The notes: generated by a model from the letters alone, not told the origin. A DNA stretch of 64,000 bases from an uncultured Prevotella sp. (GCA_946624005.1 CAMORS010000002.1:18566-82565); one strand, 5' to 3'. Positions 8,538-17,241 are shown, counted from the stretch's first letter. A program made the numbers and translations.

Positions 8538-11333
8538 CACGGGAGCCTTACTCTTTGCCGACGGCACATCGCCTACGATGTGTGGCCAACCGTCGTGCCA
8601 TTTCACCTCGTCGAGCAGCAGCAAGCGACCGTTTTCAGGCTTGCTGCGCAGGTACGAGTGGTAGAGCATCCAGTCAGTTCCGTTCTTGTCGGTGATGATC
8701 TCCGAGTTGTGGCCGGGTCCTACGAACTTGTCGTTTGAATGGAGAATGACCTCGAAGTGGTTGTCCAAGAGCTTCTGTCCCTGCTTGTCGACATAGGGTC
8801 CGAAGAGGTTGTCCGACCTTCCTACCGTCACGCGGTAGGTGCTTTTAGCTCCTTCGCAGCATCGTCCCTCCGAGCCGAAGAGGTAGTAATGGCCGTCGCG
8901 CTTGTGGATGTAGGCAGCCTCCATGAAGTCGCCCGCCACGCGCTCAGGCTTTGTCCCCTCCTTGAGCTTCAGTCCGTCGTCGGTCAGCTCTGCTCCGTAG
9001 ATGCCGTGGAAGCTGCCCCAGAAGAGGTATTTCCGTCCGCCGTCCTCGATATAGAAGGGGTCGATACAGTTTTGAATGTCGATTTCCTTGCTGATGAACA
9101 GTTTGCCATAATCGGTAAAAGGACCTTCCGGTCGGTCGGCTGTTGCCACACCGATGCCGCATTCCCATTCGCCGCCCCAGGTAGACATGGCGTAGAACAT
9201 CACGTAGCGTCCGTCGATGTAGTTGATGTCAGGAGCCCAGATGCCGCCTTTCTTGACGAAGTTGGGGCGTGTTTTGTCAGTGAAGGCTGTGCCGAGGAAT
9301 GTCCAGTCAACCAGATTGTCCGACCGATAGATGGGCAGGTTGCGCGTGCTCTCCGTGGCATAGAGGTAGAAGTGGCCATCGGGAGCCTTGACGACAGTGG
9401 GGTCGGGTAGGGCAACGCTCACCACAGGGTTGCTATATTGTTGGTCTTCATGGGCTTTAAGCATACGCTCCACCTCTTGCTTGGCTTGCTGTCGGTCTTT
9501 GGAGAATATCTTGCGGATGCGCTCCATGTCGAACTTACGGTTGCGGTCGTAGGTGTAGATACCGTTCTTCTCCAGCTCGACGTCGACAATCTGCGTGTAG
9601 CAGAAGCCGCAGATATGGTCGATGCTGAGGATGACGTTCACCTGGTCTTCCAGTCGGCGGTAGAACTCTTCGAGCGACTCCGGATCCTTGCCGTAGCCCC
9701 AGAACTGTCCTTCTGGTGCCACCTCCTGTGCGTTCATCTTCTGGACCCAGCGTATGCCTCCGAACTCGTCGATCATGTAAGCTTCTCCTTTGTAGGGTGC
9801 ACTCTCGTGTGGGTGCTGCACATAGACAGCGCCATCCTCCTTCTCGCGCAGTTGTTCGTACAGACGGACGGGGTCTTGCTCGTAGGTATGCTCGGCATAG
9901 ATGTCGGTGAAGCCAGCGTGATAGCCGCCACTGGTCGTCACGACAGGTCGTGTGCGGTCCAGTCGGTGGGTGATGAAGTAGAGGTCGTTGGTCAGTCGGG
10001 CGCGCTGTCTGTCGCGGTCTGGAATCCATGTCTCGTTGAGCGGCGACCAGGCCACGATGCAGGGCTCGTTATAGTCGCGGTCGATACATTCCTCCCATTC
10101 CGTTATCATGTTGCGGCCGGCGACAGGGTTCGTCCAGTCCATCTCCCATGAGGGCGACTCTCCCCAGACGATGTAGCCCAGCCGGTCGGCCCAGTAGAAG
10201 TAGCGCTGCTCGAACACCTTCTGGTGCAGGCGTGCCCCGTTGAAGCCCGCCTCCTTAGCCAGTTCTATGTCGCGGCGCAGATGCTCGTCGGTGGGTGCTG
10301 TCCATTGTCCGTCGGGATAGTAGCCCTGGTCGAGCACTAAGCGCTGGTAATAAGGCTCGTTGTTCAGGTAGAATGTGCGTCCGCGCAGTTCAGCTTTACG
10401 CATGCCGACGTACGACTTGACCTGGTCGACAACCTTTCCGTTGCGGTCTTTCACCACGTATTCCACGTCGTAGAGGAACGGACTTTCGGGCGACCACGTC
10501 TTTACATTATTTATATGTGCCGTCAGCGAGGCACTTCCGCTGGCACGTGTCTCTCCGCGCCAAACGGTCTTCTTGCCGTCCCTGATGATGACGCTGAGCG
10601 AGTGCGAGCCGTCGGTCTCAAAAAACTCGGGCTCCAGGACAAACTGGCTGTTGTCCAGGTCGGGTGTCACGCGCACTTTCTTCAGTCCGCCTTTTGCGAT
10701 GGGTTCGAGCCATACCGTCGACCAGATGCCCGTCACGCGGGTGTAGAAGCAGGCGTAGCTGTTGAGCTGTCGGCTCTGCTTTCCTCCGGGCTGCAGCTGC
10801 GAGCGCACATCGTCCTCGACATAGACGACGAGGTCGTTGTCGGCTCCGAAGCGTACATATCGTGCGATGTCGACAGAGAAAGATGCTGCTCCGCCGTAAT
10901 GTTCAAAGACACGGCGTCCGTTGATAAAGATCTGCGAGTGGTAGTCGACGCCACCGAAGTGGAGCATGACGTGCTTGTCGCGCCACGCCTCTGGCACGTT
11001 GATGGTGCGGTGGTACCACAGGGCATTGGTGAAGTCTTTGCGCCCTACGCCCGAGAGGGGGCTCTCTACGCAGAAGGGCACTACGATGTGGTCGTCGAAG
11101 CCCCTGCTCTTCTCGAGCCCGCGTTCCATTCCGCTTTGTCCGAAGTCGAAAACGTAGCTCCATTCGCCGTTGAGGCATTGCCACTCAGAGCGTTCGAACT
11201 GCGGACGTGGGTATTCCGACCGTGGGATGATTTCTTGCGATGCGGCTTGTCGTGAAGCCGAGGAAGGGAAGGCCAGCTGTGCGAAGCAGAGCAGAAAGGC
11301 CATAGAAAAAAACTGTTTAGTCAAGGATGTCAT
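8532..11333 (-). CDS. Secreted GH2-GH43 fusion glycoside hydrolase
   Basis: Two catalytic modules in one chain. After a signal peptide (MTSLTKQFFSMAFLLCFAQLAF) come GH2 sugar-binding and immunoglobulin-like domains and a GH2 barrel, with PLNETW giving the acid/base Glu (about 434) and IDEFGG the nucleophile Glu (about 523). From about residue 635 a GH43 five-bladed propeller follows, with LPDPTVV (base), NCIDPFYI and FMEAAYIH (acid). This suggests a beta-galactosidase/beta-glucuronidase-like activity coupled to an arabinofuranosidase/xylosidase-like activity on a branched plant glycan; the actual linkages are not predictable. The ORF track starts at TTG 11363, but that codon is part of the promoter box (11361-11368), so ATG 11333 is the start. 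The HTCS gene follows. Confidence 0.9.
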   Translation of the reverse strand: MTSLTKQFFSMAFLLCFAQLAFPSSASRQAASQEIIPRSEYPRPQFERSEWQCLNGEWSYVFDFGQSGMERGLEKSRGFDDHIVVPFCVESPLSGVGRKDFTNALWYHRTINVPEAWRDKHVMLHFGGVDYHSQIFINGRRVFEHYGGAASFSVDIARYVRFGADNDLVVYVEDDVRSQLQPGGKQSRQLNSYACFYTRVTGIWSTVWLEPIAKGGLKKVRVTPDLDNSQFVLEPEFFETDGSHSLSVIIRDGKKTVWRGETRASGSASLTAHINNVKTWSPESPFLYDVEYVVKDRNGKVVDQVKSYVGMRKAELRGRTFYLNNEPYYQRLVLDQGYYPDGQWTAPTDEHLRRDIELAKEAGFNGARLHQKVFEQRYFYWADRLGYIVWGESPSWEMDWTNPVAGRNMITEWEECIDRDYNEPCIVAWSPLNETWIPDRDRQRARLTNDLYFITHRLDRTRPVVTTSGGYHAGFTDIYAEHTYEQDPVRLYEQLREKEDGAVYVQHPHESAPYKGEAYMIDEFGGIRWVQKMNAQEVAPEGQFWGYGKDPESLEEFYRRLEDQVNVILSIDHICGFCYTQIVDVELEKNGIYTYDRNRKFDMERIRKIFSKDRQQAKQEVERMLKAHEDQQYSNPVVSVALPDPTVVKAPDGHFYLYATESTRNLPIYRSDNLVDWTFLGTAFTDKTRPNFVKKGGIWAPDINYIDGRYVMFYAMSTWGGEWECGIGVATADRPEGPFTDYGKLFISKEIDIQNCIDPFYIEDGGRKYLFWGSFHGIYGAELTDDGLKLKEGTKPERVAGDFMEAAYIHKRDGHYYLFGSEGRCCEGAKSTYRVTVGRSDNLFGPYVDKQGQKLLDNHFEVILHSNDKFVGPGHNSEIITDKNGTDWMLYHSYLRSKPENGRLLLLDEVKWHDGWPHIVGDVPSAKSKAPVF

Positions 11334-11360
11334 AATGTTGATTTTTATATAAGTTGGCGG

Positions 11361-11368
11361 CAAAGTTA
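11361..11368 (-). promoter_or_regulatory. -7 promoter box for the GH2-GH43/HTCS unit
   Basis: TAACTTTG on the minus strand, 27 bases before ATG 11333. It overlaps the false upstream TTG start. Confidence 0.65.
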
Positions 11369-11449
11369 CAATATTTTTTGTATAAACCCTTGTGTGTTCT
11401 GAAAAAAATACAATTATTTCGGTAAAAATGTTGTTTTTCTTTCTTCATC

Positions 11450-11615
11450 GAGGGTGCGGGGGTTCTATTCGAGGGTGCGGGGGTACGAGGGTACGAGGGT
11501 GCGAGATTAGCTTTGTCGCTTGGCACAGATGTATTCTCGTACCCCCGTACCCCCGTACCCTCGTACCCTCGATCTTTATTCTCGTACCCACGTACCTTCG
11601 TACCCACGATATACC
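11450..11615. repeat. Family A palindromic repeat, GGGTACGA variant
   Basis: Left arm of 8-bp units (cgagggtacgagggtgcgag), a 33-nt core starting ATTA and ending TATTCTC (11506-11538), then a right arm of GTACCCCC/GTACCCTC units. A second half-arm follows after another TTATTCTC (11577-11610). Confidence 0.8.
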
Positions 11616-11626
11616 ATGCGTCCCTG

Positions 11627-11736
11627 GAGGTCGTTGATGGTCTCTGATGAGGTCGTTGATGGTCTCTGATGAGGTCGTTGATGGTTTCTGATGTTGTCGT
11701 TGATAGTTTCTGATGTTGTCGTTGATAGTCTCTGAT
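11627..11736. repeat. Family B 22-bp tandem array (5 units)
   Basis: Five complete units of 22 bp; the first two are identical GAGGTCGTTGATGGTCTCTGAT and the last two begin GTTGTCGTTGATAGT. The array lies between the GH2-GH43 promoter and the end of the glycogen operon. Related arrays occur at 18520-18660 and 42964-43088. Confidence 0.85.
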
Positions 11737-12050
11737 AGCATAAAGAACGGAGAATGAATAGCTGATCAAATAGTTTGTGGGTGCTTTCAAAGGCCATCTG
11801 GTTGAGTGGATTGCGCATTCTGTAACGTGTTACAGATCTGTAGCATGATGTGTTACAATGGAAAAATGTGATTAAACCGTTGACCTATAGTGAGTTATAC
11901 TCAATGTCTTAAATCTTGTAACACTTGTACACTTTAAATGCAATAAATTAAGGTTACATCAAGAAAATAAATATTTATAAGGTAAGAATAGAAAAGATGT
12001 GTAGCATCTGTATCTGTTACAAAAGAGCCTGGCCCACTGCTTTGAGCTGA
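11737..12050. other. Intergenic stretch without recognised gene
   Basis: A/T-rich spacer with scattered GTTACA/TGTAAC words (for example TGTAACGTGTTACA near 11821). I see no convincing coding sequence, RNA gene or promoter box pointing to a neighbour. Confidence 0.5.
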
Positions 12051-12059
12051 TGCCTTTCT

Positions 12060-12222
12060 TCATCGAGGGTGCGGGGGTGCGGGGGTGCGAGATTACTGTT
12101 ATCTCGAGGTGCGAGGTGCGAGGTACGAGGTACGAGATTACTGTCAGGCCCTTCAATACTATTCTCGCCCAACGTACCTCGTACCTCGTACCTCGAATAA
12201 TCCTCGCCTCTCGACCTTGTCG
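12060..12222. repeat. Family A palindromic repeat, TACGAGG variant
   Basis: Contains a half-arm of GGGTGCGG units ending in TGCGAGATTA, then a full element: heptads CGAGGTG/CGAGGTA, 30-nt core ATTACTG...TATTCTC (12137-12166), then GTACCTC heptads and CGAATAATCCTCGCC. The minus strand encodes SRGEDYSRYEVRGT...VPRTSHLAPRDN, matching the tamB insert. Confidence 0.85.
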
Positions 12223-12257
12223 CTTGCCAGAGCAAGAATTCGCCCGCAGGAGGAAAT

Positions 12258-12306
12258 GGGGATTTCAAATCCCCGACCCACAGCAGCCGAATTTCAAATT
12301 CGGCTG
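12258..12306. terminator. Twin hairpins downstream of the glycogen operon
   Basis: GGGGATTT-C-AAATCCCC (12258-12274) and CAGCCGAATTT-C-AAATTCGGCTG (12284-12306), both with a one-base loop. They lie 26-74 bp past the GH57 stop codon on the minus strand, where a terminator is expected, though no strong T-run follows. Confidence 0.5.
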
Positions 12307-12331
12307 AACGCCCGGGAGAAGTCAAGCAAGC

Positions 12332-13735
12332 TTATTTCTTCTCAGCTTTCGGTGCGGCAGCCTTCTTGGGCTTCTCGGCACCCTTCTTTGGCTTCTCCGC
12401 AACCTTATCGAGCTTGGCCTTCAGCTTGTCTTCCTCTTTCTGCATCTTCTCCACCTTGGCCTGCAGACGGGTGATCTCCTTGTCCTTGCGCTCTATCTCG
12501 TCGCCCTGGTTCTTGATGGTGGTGAGGAGCGAGTTGAGTTCGTCGTTGTCAATCTCCTCGGGATAGAGGGCATTGACGCGGTTGATGAAGTCGCCGAGGA
12601 TGTTCATGTAGTTGGTGAAGGCGTCGAACGGACTGTCGTAGATGCCTCGGTCGAGACCGACGTTTGAGGGCTTCGTTGTCATGAAGCGGAAGTTGTTGGA
12701 AGCCTGCAGATAGTCCCAATCCTGGTTGATGCGCGGGTCGTTGGCGATGCGTACGCGGTCGGCGATGCCGTAGAGCTTCTGGAAAGCCTCGCGCTGCATG
12801 ACGTTACCGAGCCAGCAGCTGACGTCGCGCTCTTCGTCTACCCATGAGAGCGTGTCGGGCACGTGCAGCGCGTCGACGCTCTTGAGCTTGCTGAAGATCT
12901 CGGAGGGCAGCGAGAAGGTGATGCCTTCTTTCTCTGCCACAGCGGGGAGTGCCTTGACAAACTCGAGGATGTTTGACGAGAGCGGCTGTGCGATGCCGAG
13001 GGCGGAGAGCTCCATGAAGATGTTGAACACCTGCTCCTCTTGCGGTGCCTTGGCAATCTTCTGGATGTAGTTGTCGGCGAAGAGCGGATACTCGTCCCAT
13101 GTGGGGTCGTTGAAGCGCAGCGAGATGTCGTCGCTGAGGGTGACGTCGCGGAGCAGCAGCTTCAGCTTCGGAGCCATGGCGCAGTGGTAGAGGTAGTGAG
13201 GCGACTTCCATCCGAGTACGTGCTTGGCACCCTCGGTGAGCATGCCTTTGAATCCCATCAGTGAAGCCTGATGGCCGATGTCGTCGCTATAGATGAGTGA
13301 AGAGTTGCGCAGGACGGTGGGTCGTTTGCCGAAATACTCTTCCATCTTGTCGCACTGGCGCTTCACCTCGTCGGCGAAGCTCTCAGGCTTGATGAGCGAT
13401 GCCAGTCCGTGTGAATAGGGTTCGGCGAGAAATTCGACGCAGCCCGTCTTGTTGAGTTCCTGAAGCTTGGTGAGCACCTGCGGTGCATGCAGCTCGAGCT
13501 GCTCTACGCCGACGCCCGAAAGCGAGAAGGCCACCTTGAACTTTTTGCCAAACTGCTGGAACATCTGTTCAAAGGCTTCGAGGGCAGGCATGTAGGAACG
13601 TTCTACGATGTCGCTGATGGAGCGGTCGTTCTCGTAGTCGTCGTAATAGTAATGGTCGGTACCGATGTCGAAGAACCGGTAGCGCTTGAGATGCACAATC
13701 TGATGAATCTCAAAGTATAGGCATATTGTTTTCAT
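12332..13735 (-). CDS. GH57 family alpha-amylase/4-alpha-glucanotransferase
   Basis: Cytoplasmic alpha-glucan-active enzyme of the GH57 type that accompanies glycogen synthase and debranching enzyme in Bacteroidetes. The N terminus MKTICLYFEIHQIVHLKRYRFFD and the segments EFLAEPYSHGLASL and LRNSSLIYSDDIG fit the family. After about residue 400 a coiled coil (EIERKDKEITRLQAKVEKMQ) and a Lys/Ala/Pro-rich tail (KPKKAAAPKAEKK) follow; these are probably not catalytic and may bind a partner or the glucan particle. The track's start at 13777 would begin inside a family E repeat, so I use ATG 13735. Third gene of the operon. Confidence 0.88.
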   Translation of the reverse strand: MKTICLYFEIHQIVHLKRYRFFDIGTDHYYYDDYENDRSISDIVERSYMPALEAFEQMFQQFGKKFKVAFSLSGVGVEQLELHAPQVLTKLQELNKTGCVEFLAEPYSHGLASLIKPESFADEVKRQCDKMEEYFGKRPTVLRNSSLIYSDDIGHQASLMGFKGMLTEGAKHVLGWKSPHYLYHCAMAPKLKLLLRDVTLSDDISLRFNDPTWDEYPLFADNYIQKIAKAPQEEQVFNIFMELSALGIAQPLSSNILEFVKALPAVAEKEGITFSLPSEIFSKLKSVDALHVPDTLSWVDEERDVSCWLGNVMQREAFQKLYGIADRVRIANDPRINQDWDYLQASNNFRFMTTKPSNVGLDRGIYDSPFDAFTNYMNILGDFINRVNALYPEEIDNDELNSLLTTIKNQGDEIERKDKEITRLQAKVEKMQKEEDKLKAKLDKVAEKPKKGAEKPKKAAAPKAEKK

Positions 13736-13739
13736 AATG

Positions 13740-13771
13740 AGGCCCCCCCTCTTATCCCCCCGAGGGGGGAA
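13740..13771. repeat. Family E C/G-rich hairpin repeat
   Basis: A C-run, TTAT, then CCCCCCGAGGGGGG; a diverged relative of the repeats in tamB, at 18.24 kb and at 41.1 kb. It sits within the glycogen operon, between the GT4 and GH57 genes. Confidence 0.5.
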
Positions 13772-13846
13772 GACCATGCGGGGGCTTGGGTCTTTCGTTG
13801 TTTTTTTATTTCGTTATACCGTTTTGCGGGAAGAGGTGTGGCAGGT

Positions 13847-13904
13847 GTCACGCTAGGAAGCGTGACCTCCTACATTAGCACATAGGTGGCATCGGCAGAG
13901 CCGA
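13847..13904. repeat. Short hairpins inside the glycogen operon spacer
   Basis: GTCACGCT-AGGA-AGCGTGAC (13847-13866) and TCGGC-AGA-GCCGA (13892-13904), embedded in gtggcaggt and catacacgac contexts that resemble other intergenic sites. They lie between the GT4 stop and the GH57 start and could lower downstream expression or stabilise RNA ends. Confidence 0.5.
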
Positions 13905-13923
13905 CGCATACACGACAATGCTG

Positions 13924-15192
13924 TTATTCCCAGCCGAGGGTGCGGCGGTAAAGTTCGCGAATCCAGGCACCCACCTTCACCCAGGTGATTTGGTCTACCT
14001 CTTTCTTACCCTCCTCCTGGAGATACTTGAAGAGGCTCTCGTTGTGGCAGATGCTGTACATGGCGTCGGCCATGGCGTGTACATCCCAGTAGTCTATCTT
14101 GATGCAGTTGTGCAGAATCTCGGCGCATCCGCTCTGTTTCGAGATGATGGTGGGCGTGCCGCACTGCATTGCCTCAAGCGGTGAGATGCCGAAGGGTTCC
14201 GATACGGAGGGCATGACATAGACGTCAGAGTCTTTCAGGCATTCGTATACCTGCTTGCCGCGCATGAATCCGGGGAAGTGGAATCGGTCGGCAATGCCAC
14301 GTTCGGCTGCCAGCGTGATCATCGCATCCATCATGTCGCCGCTGCCAGCAAAGCAGAAGCGAATGTTGCGTGTGCGGTGGAGCACAAGGTTGGCTGCTTC
14401 GACGAAGTATTCGGGACCTTTCTGCATGGTGATACGACCGAGGAAGGTGACGACCTTCTCCTTGTCCGTATGGTCGGGACGCGGAATGTCCTGCAGTTCC
14501 TGTCGGAGCGGATAGACGGCGTTGTGTACGGTGAAGCACTTGCGCGGGTCCTGATGGTAGTGGTTGATGACGGTCTGTCGTGTCAGCTCCGACACGCACA
14601 TGATGCAGTCGGCATGGTCCATACCGTTTTTCTCGATGCCGTAGACGGTGGGGTTGACGTTACCTCGTGAACGGTCGAAGTCGGTGGCATGAACGTGGAT
14701 GCACAGCGGCTTACCGCTCACCTGCTTGGCATGGATGCCGGCAGGGTAGGTGAGCCAGTCGTGTGCGTGGATGATGTCGAATTCCTGCTGCCGTGCGACG
14801 ACACCGGCGATGATGGAGTAGTTGTTGATTTCCTCGTGCAGGTTTTTCGGGTAGCCTCCGGCAAACTCCATGCAGCCCAGGTCGTTGACGTGCATGTAGT
14901 TGAAGTCGGCGTAGATATGATCGCGCAACTGGAAGTAGAGGTCGGGGTCCATGATGTTGCCCACGCGGCTTTGTACATAGTCGCGGTTGACGTCGCGCCA
15001 AGCTATGGGCACGGCGTTCATGGCTATGATGCGGCAGGCCTCTGTCGGTTCGTCGCCGAAGGGGTGCGGTAGGCAGAGCACGGTGTCAATGTCGCCCTGT
15101 GCCTTGAGGCCCTCTGATATTCCGAAGTTGGCTGTGGCGAGTCCTCCAAAGACATGTGGAGGATACTCCCATCCAAACATTAGTACTTTCAT
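13924..15192 (-). CDS. GT4/glycogen-synthase-type glycosyltransferase
   Basis: Probable glycogen synthase of the Bacteroidetes glycogen cluster, transferring glucose from a nucleotide sugar to alpha-1,4-glucan in the cytoplasm. N-terminal GT-B half starts MKVLMFGWEYPPHVFGGLATAN, with HAHDWLTYPAG in the middle; the C-terminal half has TFLGRITMQKGPEYFVEAA and PSVSEPFGISPLEAMQCGTPTI, the donor-binding E-x7-E region. The track start is a TTG three codons upstream; ATG 15192 is preferred. It lies between the debranching enzyme and the GH57 gene, all on the minus strand. Confidence 0.9.
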   Translation of the reverse strand: MKVLMFGWEYPPHVFGGLATANFGISEGLKAQGDIDTVLCLPHPFGDEPTEACRIIAMNAVPIAWRDVNRDYVQSRVGNIMDPDLYFQLRDHIYADFNYMHVNDLGCMEFAGGYPKNLHEEINNYSIIAGVVARQQEFDIIHAHDWLTYPAGIHAKQVSGKPLCIHVHATDFDRSRGNVNPTVYGIEKNGMDHADCIMCVSELTRQTVINHYHQDPRKCFTVHNAVYPLRQELQDIPRPDHTDKEKVVTFLGRITMQKGPEYFVEAANLVLHRTRNIRFCFAGSGDMMDAMITLAAERGIADRFHFPGFMRGKQVYECLKDSDVYVMPSVSEPFGISPLEAMQCGTPTIISKQSGCAEILHNCIKIDYWDVHAMADAMYSICHNESLFKYLQEEGKKEVDQITWVKVGAWIRELYRRTLGWE

Positions 15193-15211
15193 GATTGTCA
15201 ATATTATATTT

Positions 15212-15246
15212 GCATTAACTCGTCAACTTTGTCAACTCGTCAACTT
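15212..15246. repeat. GTCAACT tandem repeat between operon genes
   Basis: Three to four copies of CGTCAACT/TGTCAACT with 8-9 bp spacing directly after the debranching-enzyme stop codon. Confidence 0.55.
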
Positions 15247-17191
15247 ATTTTTTATATGTGTACTTCTCGAGCATGTTGAGCGTGCGGAGCACCTCAGCGA
15301 CGTTCATGGCAAACGACATGGCGCCTCGAGCGCGGAAGGGCGGGTTGCCGTCGCTCATCTCTGGGATAGTGCCGAGGCAGTTGAGAGCCATCTCGTCTTC
15401 GTAGCCCACCATCTGTCGCTCTACGAAGCTCAGACGTGTGCGCTTGTAGAGCTTCAGGCAAGCTTCCATATAGAAGCCGCCGAGCCATGGCCAAGCCGTA
15501 CCCTGGTGGTAGGCATAGTCGCGCTGCGTCTGTGGTCCGACATACATCGGGTTGTAGCCGCCGCTCTTCGGCGAGAGCGAGCGCAGACCTTTTGGCGTGA
15601 CGAGCTCGCGCGTACATATATCTAATACGCCCTTTTGCTGTTCGGCCGAGAGCGGTGAGTAGTCGAGTGCCACGGCGAAGATCATGTTCGGACGTACGCT
15701 CCAGTCCATCATGTTGCCGTCGACATAGTCGAAGAGGTAGCCATAGTCGTTGAGGAAAGTCTCCACGAACGAAGCCTTTGTCTTCTCTGCCATTGCTTCG
15801 AGCCGTTTGACAGCCTTCTCGTCGTTGTTCATCGAGGCCAGCTTGGCGCAGAACTTCAGGGCATTGTACCACAGCGCGTTGAACTCCACCACATAGCCTG
15901 TGCGTGGCACGACGGGTCGGCCGTTGGCTGTGGAGTTCATCCATGTCATGGCTCGCTCGCGTCCGTCGATGCGCAGCAGTCCGTTGTCGTCGAGCTTCAC
16001 GTTGGGATGCTTGTTCGTCTCGATGTAGCGCACGATGTCTTCCACCAGTTTGCTGTACATCTTCAGGCATTTCTCGATGCCCGCCTCCTTAGCATACTGC
16101 TGAATGGCCCATACGGCCCAGAGGGGTACGTCGGGCTGCTCCATCTCGTAGATCTTCCCGGCTGGCTTGCCGGCCATGAAGGCGCGCAGCTCTTTCTCTG
16201 CCGACTTCATGACGAGTTCGAAGTAGTCTTGCTCTTCGATGGCCAGTGTCAGTCCGGGCAGGGCGATGAAGGTGTCGCGAGCGCGGCACTTGAACCAGGG
16301 ATAGCCAGCGAGCAGGTAGCGCTCGTCCTTGCTGGTGCGGTTGTGGAACTGATGAGCGGCGTTGACCAGACAGTGGAAGAAGTTGTCGCGCGGAGCTCGC
16401 TCGTCGACCTCTTCCTGGAAGAGCTTCGAGAGTGTTCGCGGCTTGATCTCCTTCGTTGAAGCGGCAAAGACGATGCTCTCGCCCTTGCGGATCTTCATCT
16501 CGAAATAGCCCGGCACGTAGAGATCCTCGTTCGACGAATAGCCACGCTCCTGCTCTTTGGGATATTCGATGCCGCGATACCAGTCGGGACGGAAGACGAA
16601 CTCGTTCTTCTTCGAGAACTGCATGTAGAGGTTGGGATAGCCTGCATACATACAGGTGCTGATGCCATTCTCCACTTCGTGATACTCGCGGCTGGCCGTC
16701 GGATTCTCATGCGTGAACTGCCGAACGCTGCGGAAGGCCAGGAAGGGCTGGAATCGGAGCGTCGTCTCGGAGTGGGCATCGACGAGAGTGTATCGCAGCA
16801 GGATGCGGTCTTCGTAGTGTTGGAACACCACCTCCTTCTTCAGAATGACTCCCCCGACGCGGTAGATTGTTGTGGGCACCTTGTCGCAGTCGAACTCTCG
16901 GATGTACTTGTGCCCTTTCGGGCTGTAGTTGTTGCCTTGATACTTGTGTAGTCCCAGATTGAATTCTGCCCCATGCTGGATAACGGTGACGTCGAGCGAG
17001 GAGAGCAAGACATGGTTGTCGTCGTCCATCTCGGGTATCGGCACCACCAGCAGTCCGTGATACTTTCGGGTGTTGCAGTCAACAATCGTGGAACAAGAAT
17101 AGGCTCCCGATCGGTTGGTTCGTAGCAACTCTCTCGGCAGCGCTTCTTCTAAATTTGTCATCAAAGCTTTTTCAAATCTCAGATAACTCAT
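15245..17191 (-). CDS. Glycogen debranching enzyme (amylo-alpha-1,6-glucosidase, GH133)
   Basis: Removes alpha-1,6 branch glucose from glycogen. The N-terminal domain (about 15-225; LRTNRSGAYSCSTIVDCNTRKYHGLLV) is the bacterial GDE N-terminal fold and the C-terminal (alpha/alpha)6 domain (about 280-640) contains LAGYPWFKCRARDTFIALPGL and LSPKSGGYNPMYVGPQTQRDYAYHQGTAWPW, hallmarks of the family. First gene of the glycogen operon, followed by GT4 and GH57 genes. A -7 box at 17242-17249 precedes it. Confidence 0.95.
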   Translation of the reverse strand: MSYLRFEKALMTNLEEALPRELLRTNRSGAYSCSTIVDCNTRKYHGLLVVPIPEMDDDNHVLLSSLDVTVIQHGAEFNLGLHKYQGNNYSPKGHKYIREFDCDKVPTTIYRVGGVILKKEVVFQHYEDRILLRYTLVDAHSETTLRFQPFLAFRSVRQFTHENPTASREYHEVENGISTCMYAGYPNLYMQFSKKNEFVFRPDWYRGIEYPKEQERGYSSNEDLYVPGYFEMKIRKGESIVFAASTKEIKPRTLSKLFQEEVDERAPRDNFFHCLVNAAHQFHNRTSKDERYLLAGYPWFKCRARDTFIALPGLTLAIEEQDYFELVMKSAEKELRAFMAGKPAGKIYEMEQPDVPLWAVWAIQQYAKEAGIEKCLKMYSKLVEDIVRYIETNKHPNVKLDDNGLLRIDGRERAMTWMNSTANGRPVVPRTGYVVEFNALWYNALKFCAKLASMNNDEKAVKRLEAMAEKTKASFVETFLNDYGYLFDYVDGNMMDWSVRPNMIFAVALDYSPLSAEQQKGVLDICTRELVTPKGLRSLSPKSGGYNPMYVGPQTQRDYAYHQGTAWPWLGGFYMEACLKLYKRTRLSFVERQMVGYEDEMALNCLGTIPEMSDGNPPFRARGAMSFAMNVAEVLRTLNMLEKYTYKK

Positions 17192-17241
17192 AGATTCTCG
17201 TTGTTGTATGGTTAATAATAATATGTATCAAAAAATCACCT

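Noticed and set aside
11627-11736. Possible CRISPR array
   Set aside because: The 22-bp units are contiguous with no unique spacers, and there are no cas genes in the window.
11317-11818. Overlapping small ORFs rich in TIND/QRPHQRPSTT and PRTLVPS peptides
   Set aside because: They are translations of the family A and B repeats, with no start signal or conserved domain.
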